A DNA stretch of 64,000 nt from Pseudomicrostroma phylloplanum (Eukaryota; Basidiomycota; Exobasidiomycetes; Microstromatales). Shown here one piece after another: positions 20,012-32,800 of this stretch. Position numbers and translations under genes: made by a program. Location of the stretch: NCBI GenBank assembly GCA_039545275.1, contig BCHS01000014.1, positions 127,930 to 191,929 on the forward strand, read 5' to 3'. Positions within the stretch are counted from its first letter, which is position 1. The number at the start of each line of letters is the position of its first letter. A model generated the notes under the pieces. That model saw nothing but the letters and a program-made list of their open reading frames with translations. It searched no databases and was not told where the DNA came from.

Positions 20012-22618
20012 ACCAAAAGCGGAAGCATCGTGGCCTCAATCAGCAGCTTTCGCTGGTAATAGCTGAGAATCTTTTCCGTATCAATGTCGTGGCTTAAACT
20101 CTCCTCAAATTCCTTTCACATCCCATTCGCCGTGGCAATCCAAACCCGTTTTCCGTAGTTGCAATTCAAAAAATAATGTCCGTATTAGTATCGTGTGTCA
20201 ACATTTCGCTAGTTTTAATACTGAATGCAGAGTGAGAGAGAGATAGTGAACGAGAGGGCGTCTAAGCGCTGAGACACAGTCGTTCGTGGTCGAAAGCGAT
20301 CGGCCGGATCCGATCAGCCGCGCTAGAATTCCCGATTGGTACTCGCGTCCACCCACCTGGGTCTCGACAACGCTATCAAGACTCGAATGATGGGGAGTGA
20401 TCGGAGCGCGCCACCCCAGATGCGATGTCACTTTGGCATGTACCTGTCACTTGGACCCTATGCGGATCGGAAGGCGATCTGATCTCGATCCGAGCTGATC
20501 TGATCCGAAGCGGTGAGGTGATGGTACGATGTTCCAGTGTGAGACGGGGCTCGCGTCGCTCTTTCCGCACGCGGGGTTGCAGGCGCATCCGCATTCTTCC
20601 CCCGCCCGCGACCACTGCCCATCGATTGATTCGCTGAGATCGCTCACGGCCTCTTTCCCGTCTTATGACTGACATACCAGAGACGGAAGCAAGGGTGCGT
20701 TTTGAGAGAGACGCTCATGGCCGAGAGCGGTGTAGGATCCTACCTTGGTCACGGCTGTCCACGGCGGTCTCCAGTCAGTCTCAAATCCGGGTGAAACATA
20801 TGGAAGGCTCTGGCGCGCGGCAAGGACGTGCCAGTACCAATGCGAGGAGGTCTTGGACGCCGTCCTCCGTTGTTCGAGACAATGACAATATCGCAAGGAG
20901 GTGTGCGTGGATGCGTCTGTGGTGAAGACTCTCAGCCTCGCGTGCGTGCCAGAGGCGAGGAGGATGTGCCTGATGTGCCTGAGTGCGGGAGCAAAGGTGA
21001 GACAGGGCGCAGCCTCGAGGGAGAGGGCGAGGGAAGATGGCAAATAGCGCCGCCCGCTAAAGCGTCGGCTAATATTGGCGTCCCGCGCCCGACGCCGCTT
21101 GCGTTGGCTGGTCCAAGGCGGGGCGTCATCCCACCTCCTCTCTGGCTTTTCAAAGTGAGACACAAGAGCGCACGAAACAAACAGTATGCTGGACACATGC
21201 ACGCTGCATTGTAAGCTTCTTGGACATCGCCGGAGATGTGCAAAGCCTCCCTGGACCTCGTACCGGTAAGTGGCAATATCTGTACCTCGCTCTCGCCCCT
21301 TGGGAGGAATGAGATGAATTTACGTACGAGATGTGATGCACAGAGGAGAGCGTTGCGTCGCATTTGCAAATTGTAGTGGATGTGTGGCGCTCGCTAAAGG
21401 CCGGCAAGCCAAGCGAGAGGGGTGGTGGCTATAGCCAGTCTATTGCCGAGCCCCCCTTTTGGCGAGGAGGGCCCGCCCAGGTGAGACCAACTTCAGTGGC
21501 GAGGCGAGGAGTAAGCATGGCTTGGCTTAATGTGCGTGTCTGCTTGCGTGCGTGCGTGTGTGCAGTGCAGTGCCCATCGGCTCCCCCCCGCCCCGCGGCT
21601 TCTCCCCCTCTTTCGCCCCCCTTTCCCCTTTTTGCCTACCTCGGCCTCTTGAATCGGATGTGTGTGTGTGAGAGCGAAGGGGGAGGCGGACCAGAAATTG
21701 GACCTGGGCGCGTAGAGATGCGGGCGAGTGCTGCCTGCTTGCTGCTGCCTACTGCCCTTTGCCTACCTTGCCGACACCCCTTGGATCTCTGCCCTCTTGT
21801 CGTCGCCCTCCCGACTCCGCCAAGCCGAGAGGAGATGGACGATCAGTCGTCAGATGGTCATGGCAGCCAGGCACAGCCAGACACACAAGCAGCAGCGGGA
21901 CTCGCCTCCCCCACTGCCATGAACAATTTCCAACAGGCCGTCGTCGTCACCGCTTGAGCCCCGCCTTGCCGACCACCCTCCTCAGCCCCGCTCGGTCCCC
22001 TCTCTAACCCCCCTCAGCTACCCTACTCCTCCCTCTTTGCACATCACATCCTCCTTGCTTGCTGACAACCCTTTGCTTCCCGAGATTCCCTCACCTCTGC
22101 GTACTTGCGTACGATCAAAACAAACGAACCAAGAATTTATACGGCCGGCAGTACGCACGGAGGCAACGCCAAGATTGCTACCGCCCCCCTCTCGCCCGCA
22201 CATTGTACCGCACGGCTGTTCCCACAACAAGTGTCACCCGTCAGCCAGCCGATCAGGGGGTTCAGTCAAGTTCATTCGCCACCATCTTAGGATGGTCTCT
22301 TCGACTTGAGTCGCCCATCACTATTCTCTGCCCTTTACGGTCATTCCTCATCCTTGCATTCAATTCCCGTACCAAAGGTGCCAATAGCAATTAACAGCGG
22401 CGGCAACAGTGGCAACTCCTGCTTCCACTTGGCGTCAATTGCCTCCGGCGAACTCATTGGCCGCTTCGTACCTTTTCCTCGGCATTGCTCCCTCATCGGT
22501 CTTTCCTCATCTCTTCTTCAGCCGGTCTATCACAATCCGTACCTTGTCCTCCTTCTGCTCCCTTCACCCCCTCGATCCCTCTCCTCCTCGACAGATCTTA
22601 TAGCCACTTTACTCAAAC
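20012..22618. other. 2.6-kb stretch without a recognisable gene
   Basis: Starts with the AT-rich 3-prime region of the preceding gene (about 20050-20220). Around 20280-20520 GATC-containing motifs cluster (GATCCGATC, GATCTGATC, TGATCTGATCC). From about 21480 to 22618 the plus strand is CT-rich and contains several short ATG-led frames, one ending near 21957. This looks like the promoter and leader of the Sok1/TCP11 gene, possibly with upstream open reading frames. I found no splice pattern that makes a convincing protein. Confidence 0.5.
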
Positions 22619-25600
22619 ATGACCCCTGGGCCCGCCGAAGCTCGCGAAGCATCATCTTCCACCACTAGCTTCCGTCACCGCTCTCCAAGCATATCAGCCT
22701 CTTCCTTGCCGTCTGGCAGCTCACCGCCTTCTCACCGTCAGAGCAAGCGATCTCTTAGCAACGCAGCAGCAGCAGCAGCCGTACACCACGCTACCAATGG
22801 TAGCGCCTGTGGTGCTGACGGCACCAGTGGAAGCGGGCCTTCCACCGAAGCTGCTCTTTCGATGTCAGGAGCACTGGTCTCATCTCCATCTCCATCGTCA
22901 TCGTCACTTGGATTGCAGGCCAAGCCGGGAATGGACGGCCACCAGCGCTCGCCAGCTTTGGATAGTATAGCGGAGAGTCAGATACAAGCATCGGGCAGCG
23001 GTAGCAGCCACAACTTCGCCAGTGCTACCCTCTCGTCGTCGAGAAGAGCAAGTGGTAGCTGTCATCCTTCCTCCTCTTATGATGGAGCCGACGGCCATAT
23101 TCAGCATCATGGGCGGCTTCACCTTCATCTGCCTCCCCGTCCACAGCCTGAGGAGGAGCAGGAGGTCGTGGCAAACTATCACACTTCTTCGCCCTCGTCA
23201 GAAAACCGTCTTCCGCTGCCCGACCTGGCAGACTACCACCACTCCATGGCATCACATTCGAGGGCCCCAACGTCTGCACAGCGCCGACCCGAGATTATCA
23301 CGGCTGAAACATATGGTGAGTCACTGCGATAGGGTACGATTCACAGGTATCATTACTCATCCACACCCCGACTTGTTCCTCATCCCCCCTTATCGTAGGC
23401 GAGTCCGCAATTGCTGCCGAGGGTGAACTGGCCCGACCTTCTTCACGGTCAGGGAGGTCAGATGTCCCTCACAACGCAGTAGCCATGCCCACAGTTCCTC
23501 TCACGATCAAGGAAATGGGCTGCGATCTGCCCACTTCTCCTAGACACCCCAGCAGTACCCATAGCAGCCATCTCGCCCTACTACCCCTGCAGCAGTCGAC
23601 GGTGCACCAGACTTCGGCATCCAGTGGTTCACTACCCTCGCTGACTTCTTCGAACCCTACCACTTGGTCCACTTGGTCCTTCCCGCTCTCTCGGCCGCCA
23701 AAGGCCAGTGGATTGCATGCCGTCTCAAGGAAACGAATGAGCGTCGGCCAACAGTCCAAGACCAGCACGGCAGGACCTAGACGCGCTTCCTCGCGGGTCA
23801 ACTGGGAGACTGTCGTGGTCGATCGAGGTGTTTTGGGCAGTCCAACACCCAACCCATGGAGGGTCGACACCGAAGCGGGCGGTCCTGGATCCACGAAGCA
23901 GGACGTGTTCGAGAGGAAGAGACGCCTACCCAGCGGGTCTACATCACCGGCCTCCTCCGCTGACCAAAAGGGATTTCAGCTGCAACCGGTGCCTTCCTGC
24001 AAACGACGTCGGTATCAGGAAAGGCCTCCTCAGCCGTTCGACGCTCAGCACGTCGCTGACGCTGAACTCGCTCATCAGGGGTCGTTGATGGAGAAAAGCT
24101 TCTCTCACCAGGCACCACGGACACCACACCACTCACCTCAGCTGGCATCGTCGACCACAGGGTCTACTCCCATGGTGGCCCTCGGTGACAACGGACAGCT
24201 TGCTGCTGACACGGCAGCGGAGCAGGTGTCATCAGAGCTCTCTGGGCGCAGCATGGAGTCTTCTTTGGGCTCTCATCTACGTTCGCAGCGCACTTCGGCT
24301 CGCACGTCGCAGACCCTACGCTCGAAAGGCGTGATCTCTCACCCGACAAGGATCGATGAGCCCGCGAGAGACAATCTATTCAACGTGGCCGGGGCAAAGG
24401 GGACTGCTCTATCGCAGATGCGCTGCCCCTCCTTTGTTGCAACACCGGCGCGAGTAGAGGCAGGCTCCGCAAGTCGATCGCCCGCCACAGCAGCCGCATC
24501 TCGTGGTCGCCAGCCCGTGCCAGCACCACACGGTCAGGCTGCTCGCAAGCGTCAGGCTGCTCTGCCGACGCCCTCTGCTGTTCAGATCAAGGGCCTCTTA
24601 CCTCGCAACAGGAGGGCGCACAGTGTTCCCAACCTGCGAGCCAGACCGTCAACAGAGAGTCTAGATCAGCCCGTCGTACATCGCCTCATGCTACCAACCC
24701 ACTTGGTACACTTCCTGGCCTCTGTCCAGCGACCTGGAGCGGCGGCTAGCGATGCCAATCCTGCTCTCATGGGCAGTGTCATGCCAAGCGCTCTTCCAAA
24801 CATGATTTCTCCCGCCACAAGCAGTAAGACGGGTGAAGCCGAGCAGCACCGGATCCGCGGTCGCGATGCTAGCAGGAAGCGAGCTGTGTACATGCCGCCT
24901 CTCCATCCACCCATCACTCGCCACACCCTCCGTGAGCTGGATCTGGCTGAGATTCTCAAGAACCCACAGCTGAGGCACGACGTCGTCTTTGACGCCAATG
25001 TCCAGTTCAGGCCCAACTTCGACGGTGAGAGGGGCAGGAAGAAGAAGGAGGCTTGCGAGAAGTACTGGACGGCCGTGAGTCGGGAGATTGAGCTGGGCTG
25101 CACTTGCACAAGCTTCGAAGGTCAACGACTCTTGCCCTGCACTTGTGGTGGCGCGGCTGCTCGCTTCGGATCGCACGTGTCCTCCTCCATTGCTATGACG
25201 AGAGACAGCAAAAGTGGTCCGGGAAGGTGCTCCAAGTTGCCTGGCGACAAGAGTCCGCCCTCTCGAGTGCCCGTCCTCGTACAGGAGCTGCGAGCAATCT
25301 GTCTGTCGATCTTGCCTGGAGGCAATGGCGCTGCGTATTCACCGACCATGTCTCGCTCGCCAGCGGTCTCAACGATGGCAGGCATTGGCACTCCCCTCGC
25401 CGGTCAGAGCGGTGGCGGTTTCGTCTCATCCGACCACTCTGTTCTCGCCTCGACGCTCGATCCCGTCTTCGTCTCTCAGCAACTGGCCCATGGGGTCCTC
25501 GACGTGCCAGAATTGGTCAGCTATCTGGCTTCGGTCCTTCAGCTCCACTGTGCGCCAATGCGCGACGAGCTGATAGAGGAAATGGTGCAAGAGACACAGC

Positions 25601-27051
25601 GAGGCCGGATCGGCAAGGGTCTCAGAATGTGCTTTGAGATCCTCGAGCTGATGAAGCTAGACATTGCCAACCACCAGCTAAGATCAGCACGACCGTACCT
25701 GGTCGAGACTGCCGTCGAGTTCGAAGCACGGTGGTTCCGCGATCAGCTCGTCGGCAGTAGACTGGCTCTTGACCGCACTACTGCTTGGTTCAGTGAAAGC
25801 TGGAGGAGCCTGACAAGCGAAGCTTTCACCGCTGAATGCAGGCAGTCTCGAACAGGTCGGATCTCGCAAGCCTTCAACGATGGCTTCCTGCGTCTGATCT
25901 TCGACCCACCAGGTGCCGACTTGCATGGTTCAGGCCTGCACTCTCGAGCAGCAACAGGAGCGTCGCTCTCTAGCTCTTCTCTCAATCACTCCTACTCGGC
26001 CGCATACCCAGAGACGTTCCAATTTGACGCTTTCCGGTTGATGACATTCCACAACGATGCCATGGACCTGACGATTGTCTATATGCTTCTCATGCTCTTC
26101 AGGCAGCTGAGTTGCTCGCCAGCAATTGCGGGAGTCGCTCCTCTTCCCTCCACGGCTAGCAAAAGTGCCGCCATTAGCAAGTTTGCGGCTACGCTAGCTA
26201 GCAAACAGCTCGAGTCTGTCAAGAACGAGGTGTGGTGCCTGCTCAATGAGGCCAATGCGGCTTTGTCACGATCTGAGACCGACACTGCTCAAGACTTGGA
26301 GCTACAGCCGTCTCTGTCAGGAGCGGGAGTAGGTGGTCGAGCAAAACTGAATGACCCGCGTTGGCGAAGCGCGATGAAGGATGCCGTGCTACAAGTAGCA
26401 GCCCGAGCTGGCGCTGTGTGGGACGAGGCAGCTGGCCTGAACCCTCCTCCCGCCTCCATTCGAGCACCATCGACACAGACGATTGCGATGCTCGAGTCTT
26501 GGCTGCAGACGAACCTGGTACCCCAGTCGGCGCTGATGAAGCTGTGTCTGGGCAGGCTGCGAGGCGTGCTGTCTTCGCTGATCGCACAGAGGCTCGGCGT
26601 CAATGCTTCGAGTGGCGCTCTGGCGAGTGCTGTGGCCCCCGCTTCAGCGACCAAGACCCATGAAGTCGTCTCGCAGCGCAAACGAGAAGCAGAGGATGTC
26701 CCTGTCGCCTGCCTCAAGAGGCACAAGGGAGATGTAGCGGTGCCAGAGGGCGATGCTCTGCCAGCTCCAAGATTTGCATCAGCGTCTGAGCTTGGAGCTC
26801 CCAACAGTCAGCCGCGAGGCTCGCCTCCGAGTAAGAAATTGCCACTGGAAGCCGAGGAGCTGGAGCAACCGGTCGACGGTGTCACGCTTGCTGGTCCCTC
26901 GAGCGAAGACGACGAATGGGAGCTCTCCCTCATCAAGGCCGGTCTGGATCCACTACGCTCCGAAGTGCGGCTGCTGGGCGCAAGGATGTTCCAGGTTGCC
27001 GTGGTGAACCTCAAGACTTTCCGGGTATTGTACGAGCGACTGGCCGTCTGA
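22619..27051 (+). CDS. SOK1: Sok1/TCP11-family protein
   Basis: Exons 22619-23315 and 23399-27051 give about 1449 residues. The first 750 are low-complexity Ser, Pro and Ala with a polyalanine run. The TCP11 domain begins near LPTHLVHFLASVQ. Its diagnostic core is HTLRELDLAEILKNPQLRHD followed by VVFDANVQFRPNFDGERGRK, then KKEACEKYW. The C-terminal half is helical and contains RDELIEEMVQ and the segment QFDAFRLMTFHNDAMDLTIV. Yeast Sok1 suppresses loss of cAMP-dependent protein kinase, and mouse TCP11 acts on sperm cAMP signalling, so a role near PKA is expected. An insertion rich in Ser and Pro splits the domain between the KYW motif and the helical part, which is longer than in yeast. The start is the first ATG after the CT-rich leader. 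Confidence 0.88.
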
Positions 27052-27689
27052 GGTGGGCAGAGCACGAGTGCGGTGTTCTCAAAGGCTGTTTCGCAAATCT
27101 ACTCCACAAGAATCGTCCGGAGATCGCTCCTTTCCCCCCGCTTTCGAAGATTTGGATACCTAGCCTTGTTCATATTGTCCTATACTCTTCTCCTCTGTCT
27201 CTATCTTCTGTCACGAATTGATTCTCATCTGATCCCGCTTCGGAAATCAGTCTTTTACCCTTGCGTGTGTAGCTGGCAGATCGAGGGCCCAGACCAGAAT
27301 GAGGTGGAGCTGAGGCGCGAGGGGGCGGTGCTGAGGCGAGGCGAGGTGTTGGTCTGAGTCCGCTCGTATCCTTTTTCCCGGGGAGCCATCAATCTCCTCC
27401 ACCCTTTGCCACCTTGACACTCCCGGCCCTGGCCTCTGCCTGACTTCCGCCCTCAAAGTGGCCTTTGGCCTCAGCGGTACCTCAAGCGCCAGGTACTGTA
27501 CTAGCCAGCCGGAAGGCGGAAGGCTTCAGGCACAGCGTGCGTGGTGGGAATACAGTACAGGCAAAGGCACTGCCCATCGGCCCGGCCCGGTTCGCCCAGG
27601 CCCCTGGAGCACCGGCTACGAGATAGTCGATCGCTACACCTCTTTGGGAACGCAGCCTCACTCCTCTGTCCTTCATACCTCGATCAGAG
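27052..27689. other. Intergenic region upstream of the MBOAT gene
   Basis: Holds the 3-prime end of the Sok1-like gene and the promoter of the next plus-strand gene. Nothing else is seen. Confidence 0.5.
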
Positions 27690-29126
27690 ATGACCACGAT
27701 GATAGACTGGGACTGGATCAAAACGGTTCTCATCGGGCCTTGCCCGCGGCCGCCGCTGGACATGGTCCCTCCGGCTCACGGCGCACTGCGAGGCTTTGCC
27801 CTTGCCAGCTTCATCTTGCTCCTCCTTGGATTCTGCTCCATGACCCTCCCCACTCCAGGCACAGCATGGATCCGCCTGACCCTCCTCCCCGGCATCTTCT
27901 ACCTCAGCCTCTCCCTCGCCCTGAAGCCAGAATTGGCCTCCTTCGGCCCTCTGATCCTGGAATGCTTCTGGCCACTCCTTGCCTGGTCCCTACTGGCAAA
28001 AGCCGTGGATATCTGCATCGGTGGGACTTTTGTGGATCGTGAAGGGCACGAGAAGAGTCCGAGGTGGATCGTGCCTAAGAGTCAGGCTGGCAAGTTCAAA
28101 GGGGCTGTCAAAATGGGTACGGAAGGAAACAGCAGTGCTGAGACACAAAAGAGGGTAGAGGCGAATGGTACTGGCCCGCACACGCCGAAGCCCTCTTCTG
28201 CTTCTATTTATGAGGACATCGAAGCGGAGTGGTACGTTGTGCCACACACGCAGCACCTCTTCTCCTGGCGTAGGGCATTGTGGGCCTGCGACCACCTCTT
28301 CCTCCTGCGTCCTCACACTACCTGGATTCTTCCTAGCGAACAGCGAGCGCTGGAGTGGGCGCACAAGGACCTGGTCAGGGCCTCTGCAAACCCTTCGTCG
28401 TCTCGCTATGGCAAACCTGAAGATCGCTCTCTGTTGCCCGTGGTAGGCAAAGTCTGCCTGATGACGTTTTGTGTCCTCAATGGACGCCTGCTGCTCGTCC
28501 AGCCCGGAGCAGCCTTCTACTCGATGCCCCTGTATGTGCAGGCATTCAACGTCCTCTTCTACGGCGCCCTGATCTGTCTCAGCAACGGCCCCTTTGAGTA
28601 CCTCACATTCCCCCTCTTCAGACGCCTACTACCAGCAAGCGCCCTGCTGCCTCTGATGAACCAGCCTTTGCTGGCCGCAGGTCCAGCTGATTTCTGGGGA
28701 AGGAGATGGCACGCAATGGTCCGTCGCTTAGCTTGGCGCTTGGGCCGACTCTTCCCGGGAGGTCTTCACCCCGTAGGGAACAAGTTGTGGGCTTTCGTCA
28801 TCACGGGAAGTATGCACAGCATCATCCTTGCCCGTTGGCTACCTCCACCTCCCAATGTGTGGTACGGCCTGGTGCTGCTGTTTGTGCCTGGACCAATGGC
28901 CTTCTTCGTCGGGCAGGGCGCGCTAGTCGCTCTGGAGATGGCCGTACTCGGACCACTTCCCAGTGGCGCAAAGGGTCAGCAGAAGGAAGGGTTTGCGAAG
29001 ACGATGGCTAGGAGGGTGCTGACGTGGGGAGGCGTCCTGGTCACTTGTCGATACTTTGTAGGGGCGCTAGCGGCTACGGGCATGCATACGGCTGAACAGA
29101 GATCCCATGGCTTTGGTAGCAGCTAG
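27690..29126 (+). CDS. MBOAT wax-synthase-like O-acyltransferase
   Basis: An intronless frame of 478 residues with about eight hydrophobic segments. The wax-synthase domain is marked by GPADFWGRRWHAMVRRLAWR near residue 333. The likely catalytic His lies in ITGSMHSIILARW near residue 376, the layout of MBOAT_2 enzymes. These proteins sit in the ER membrane and transfer acyl groups from acyl-CoA to an alcohol acceptor. Fungal members include enzymes acylating sterols, glycolipids and secondary metabolites, so the substrate cannot be read from the sequence. A hydrophilic insert (about residues 110-190) separates the N-terminal membrane pair from the catalytic part. The start MTTMIDWDWIK is the first ATG of the frame. 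A second Met four codons on is equally possible. Confidence 0.8.
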   Translation: MTTMIDWDWIKTVLIGPCPRPPLDMVPPAHGALRGFALASFILLLLGFCSMTLPTPGTAWIRLTLLPGIFYLSLSLALKPELASFGPLILECFWPLLAWSLLAKAVDICIGGTFVDREGHEKSPRWIVPKSQAGKFKGAVKMGTEGNSSAETQKRVEANGTGPHTPKPSSASIYEDIEAEWYVVPHTQHLFSWRRALWACDHLFLLRPHTTWILPSEQRALEWAHKDLVRASANPSSSRYGKPEDRSLLPVVGKVCLMTFCVLNGRLLLVQPGAAFYSMPLYVQAFNVLFYGALICLSNGPFEYLTFPLFRRLLPASALLPLMNQPLLAAGPADFWGRRWHAMVRRLAWRLGRLFPGGLHPVGNKLWAFVITGSMHSIILARWLPPPPNVWYGLVLLFVPGPMAFFVGQGALVALEMAVLGPLPSGAKGQQKEGFAKTMARRVLTWGGVLVTCRYFVGALAATGMHTAEQRSHGFGSS

Positions 29127-29862
29127 CTGATAGACAGAGACGCTCTTATACAGTGTGGCTCTATGTAGCAAACATGTTCGTATAGATTCGACATACATCA
29201 ATGGTAGATGACATGGTCACCGTGCGAGAGTACTTCGGCCATCGTCGGCCCTCGGCGCTTTTTTGAGTGTGGCTGCGTGGGGGCGGCAGGAGGGGGGGGA
29301 GGGCAGTCAGTGGCCGTCTGGCCGTGTGCTTGTGTGTGCTTGTGTGTGTGCTTGTGTGCTGCTTCCGCTTTCCCAGGCGGCGGGGTGTGGTGGACTGGTG
29401 GACTTGATGCCGCCAATGCACTGCAGAAGCTCGGGCCTCCGCGTCGCATTGAGTTCAGCCGCCCCCTGAACAAGGACCACGACCCCCTTGGACTCACTCG
29501 CTCCCTGTCATCAGCTCAGCTGCCTTCGCAGTGTTGACTTGCGCTACTCGTACTACCAACTCATCCTCCCTGGCCATCGATACCATCTATCATTCTGTGC
29601 TCATCATCACCACTACCACCCACCTGCGGGATCTGCTCGCCACGCCGATCATCGTCCGCTTCACGCCCCTCGGCACATTTCTTGCCGCCGAGGCCTCCAC
29701 GCAACCCGCATCCCAGCCCCCCGTTGCTCCCACGCCCCTGAGCTGCGTTGCTCTCACCCCCCCGCCGCATCACGGGCGGGTTGCTCTCTAGAAGACCCCT
29801 CGTCTGTGCCTGCATCACCAATAACAACACCATCATCACTATCATCGTCACCCTCCCTCATC
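29127..29862. other. Intergenic region upstream of the VNX1-like gene
   Basis: Contains a GT-rich microsatellite with repeated TGTGTGCT units near 29325-29360, then a CT-rich leader from about 29480. No gene is seen. Confidence 0.5.
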
Positions 29863-32800
29863 ATGAGTGGCAGCAACGATCCTCCCTCGCCCTCCTCGCC
29901 CACTCCTCCTCATCCTCTACCCTCTCGCCCAGCAGCCATACCCACCCCAGCCACAGCAACAGCCGCTTCACGTCCATCTGCCGACCGGACCGGCTCAGCA
30001 TCGGAGATCCACTCGCTCAGCACCACCCCGCGGCAGAGTCACATACTCAGCAGCGGCCCCTCGACTGGCGCCGCTTCCGCCGTCGCATCTTCGCAATTCC
30101 CCAGATCACAGTCGGGACTCATGCCTGGCTCTACTGATAGCTCGGCTGCCAATAGCCCCTCTGTCTCAAGGGCCAACAGAGCAGCTGCGCCTGCAGGGCT
30201 TGGCATACGCTCTACGGCACAGGCGACCTCTTCCACTTCGGCAGCAGGTAGCTCAGGGGCAGGCCCGTCGGGCTCGCTGAATGCCAAAGACTGGGCATTG
30301 AATGAGGATGGCGGGACAGCAGGCATTGGCAGAGGGCTACCAGCAGTGAGTTGACTAGATTGGGCGATGAGGCGCCGGTATGATCAGGCTCTTATCACCT
30401 GCTCCTTTCTGACTCACCTCATTTGCAGAGAAATCCAAACACTCGTCCCAGGGGAGGTTCATCGGTCCGAGAGACGTCCATGTCTGGCGCAGGACGTCGC
30501 GGCCTCTCAGCTTACGGCATGTCTGACGCTGACAGGCGGTCCATCTCTGGCGTATCTGCTTCAGAAGTCGACGGAGACGATTCGGGTGACGAGCAGCCTG
30601 CAACGAATACTCAGAGCGCCGGTCGATCGTCATCTCGAAACACCGCGGCGGCGGCGGTGCCTCGAGCTCCTTCCAGGCAGCAGCGACCCGGCACTCTCAA
30701 TCGGTCTGATTCAAGAGGGCGTAGGCCGAGCTACCTTACGAGAAGCAGTGACTTGCCAGACTACCTCGATGATTCGGATCCCAATGCCTTTGGCCCTTTG
30801 GATGAAGATGACGACGAAGTTGTCCCCTACGATCGTGGAGAGGAGCTAGTCCGACGTCGTATGAAGGCTCGTCAGAAGGAGAAGAGGAAGAAGGAAAAGG
30901 AGGCCGAGAAGGAGAAGAGGCGGACGTTGCTGCTACCCAGCGGGAGTCGCCCCACCTCACCACGTCCACGTCCAACGAGCATGCTGCCCTCGGGGGGACC
31001 CACCAGTCCTGCTCCTCAGCAGCTACAGGTGGACAAGGAGGGCCGACCGACCTTTGTTCCTCTACCTCGTCAGGGTGGCAGCAGTGGTGAACCTTGGCTT
31101 CTCAGTCCTGCTCACCTGGGCACCGCAAGTAGCCCCGGGCCTTCCTTCACCTCCGTGCTGCAAGGAGGTGGCAACATGGGAGGCTCGTACCCTTCTCCAC
31201 ATTCTCACATTCGCCGGCCAGTGGCTGGGCGAGCTAGTGCTTTAGCTGGGACCCCCGGAGGTCTAGCTAGCGGCGGTGGCGGGATAGGTGCTGCTTCTAC
31301 CCGCGGACGAGGCATTGGAGGTACGCAGCGAGCGCCCAGTGCACAGGCTGCGCCGCCCTCACAAGACCGGGATCGGTCGCAGAGTCGTCAACGAGACGTC
31401 TTCTTTGACCGTCCTCAGAGCGTGGCAACAGATTCGAGCGTATCCACCAGTAGTCTTGACGAGGGCGATGAAGAGGGCGAAGACGAAGGAGAAGGCGATC
31501 ATCTCGCTAATCTCAATGTGGACGTCGAAGAAGGCAAAGCATACGCTGCAGATCTGCGACAACGAGCAGCTGATGGACAGCGGCGGCGAGAGATGTCTAC
31601 TCAGGAGATTGAAGAGGAGGAAGGCGAAGAGGACGAGCTTGCTATCGCAGACGAGGAAGAGGCTGACGACGACGACGGTGATGAGACGCCCGAGGGCGAA
31701 CATTCGTCTTCCTCTGGCGAAATCGAACCCGAGGACGTCGAATATACCCTGAAGGATCGTCAAGATGCCATTAACATTGAACACCCATTCGGTCTGCCCA
31801 TTTGGAAGCCAGCTCTATACAAGAAGTCTCGAACGATTACTCGCAATGCGGAAAATGCCCTGCACTCGATCCCTAGTCGAGCAGCTGAGCGTCACTTCCT
31901 GCCAGGCAACATCCTCTGGACGCTGATCTTTGGAGTCTGGCTCAGCGTCATCTGCGGCATTGCAAGCATACTTCTGAGACTTGTGCCATTCGGAGGGTCG
32001 AGATACGCCAGGGTCACGCTTGAGCTAGCAGGCTACCTCTTCTGGCCCTTTGGAAAATACGTCGAGGTGGAGATCAGCCCCCACAATGTCGAGAGGGCCG
32101 CCGGTGGAGATCCCGCCGGCAAGTACAATTTCATCGATCAAGAAGGCGGCAGCGCTTTCGACGACAGGTGGCAGAACGGGGAGCGCGATGATTGCGATCG
32201 GCCAGAGGAGACATATACAAACGAGTTCACTCCCGTCGCTGCTCGCTATCCACACGATCATCAGCACCGTGTGCCCTTCAACTCGAGGGCTTCTCGGCCT
32301 TCAAGTCGCGATGTGACCCTAGTGAACCCTATCACTCCTGGAGACGGGCCAGCCACCGGATGTAGTAGCGGTGGATCTTCAAACGGCGAAGCGAATCACA
32401 CTGTCGGAACAGCCAGACAGCCCTCGAACTCCAAAGGTGGCAGTCCTGAGACGCTGCCTCTGCTCGGCAATGGCAAAGGAAAGGGGAGGGATGGCTACGG
32501 GGCTACTTCTGGTGGAGCAGACGACTCGGATCGAGATGAGGAAGAAGACTCTGCTGCTGATGATGCTACGCGAATCGAGCGCGAGTCAGATCTCTACGAG
32601 TATGTGGTGGACTATCGAGGCCGCGACGTCGGCTTCGGGAAGCGCTGGCTGGGCAGTATCGCCTATGGTTTGGTCTTCTGGCTGATCATCGCTCCCGTGC
32701 TAGGCCTGATCTGCCTGGCGTGTTGGGGATTGGTAGTCACCATTCCCATGGCGAAGTTGAATTGGGTTCTCCTCAAGAACCTTGCCACACACCCATTGGC

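Noticed and set aside
20663..21369. Minus-strand frames in the 2.6-kb gene-free stretch
   Set aside because: Overlapping frames of similar length on both strands, no domain, no splice logic.
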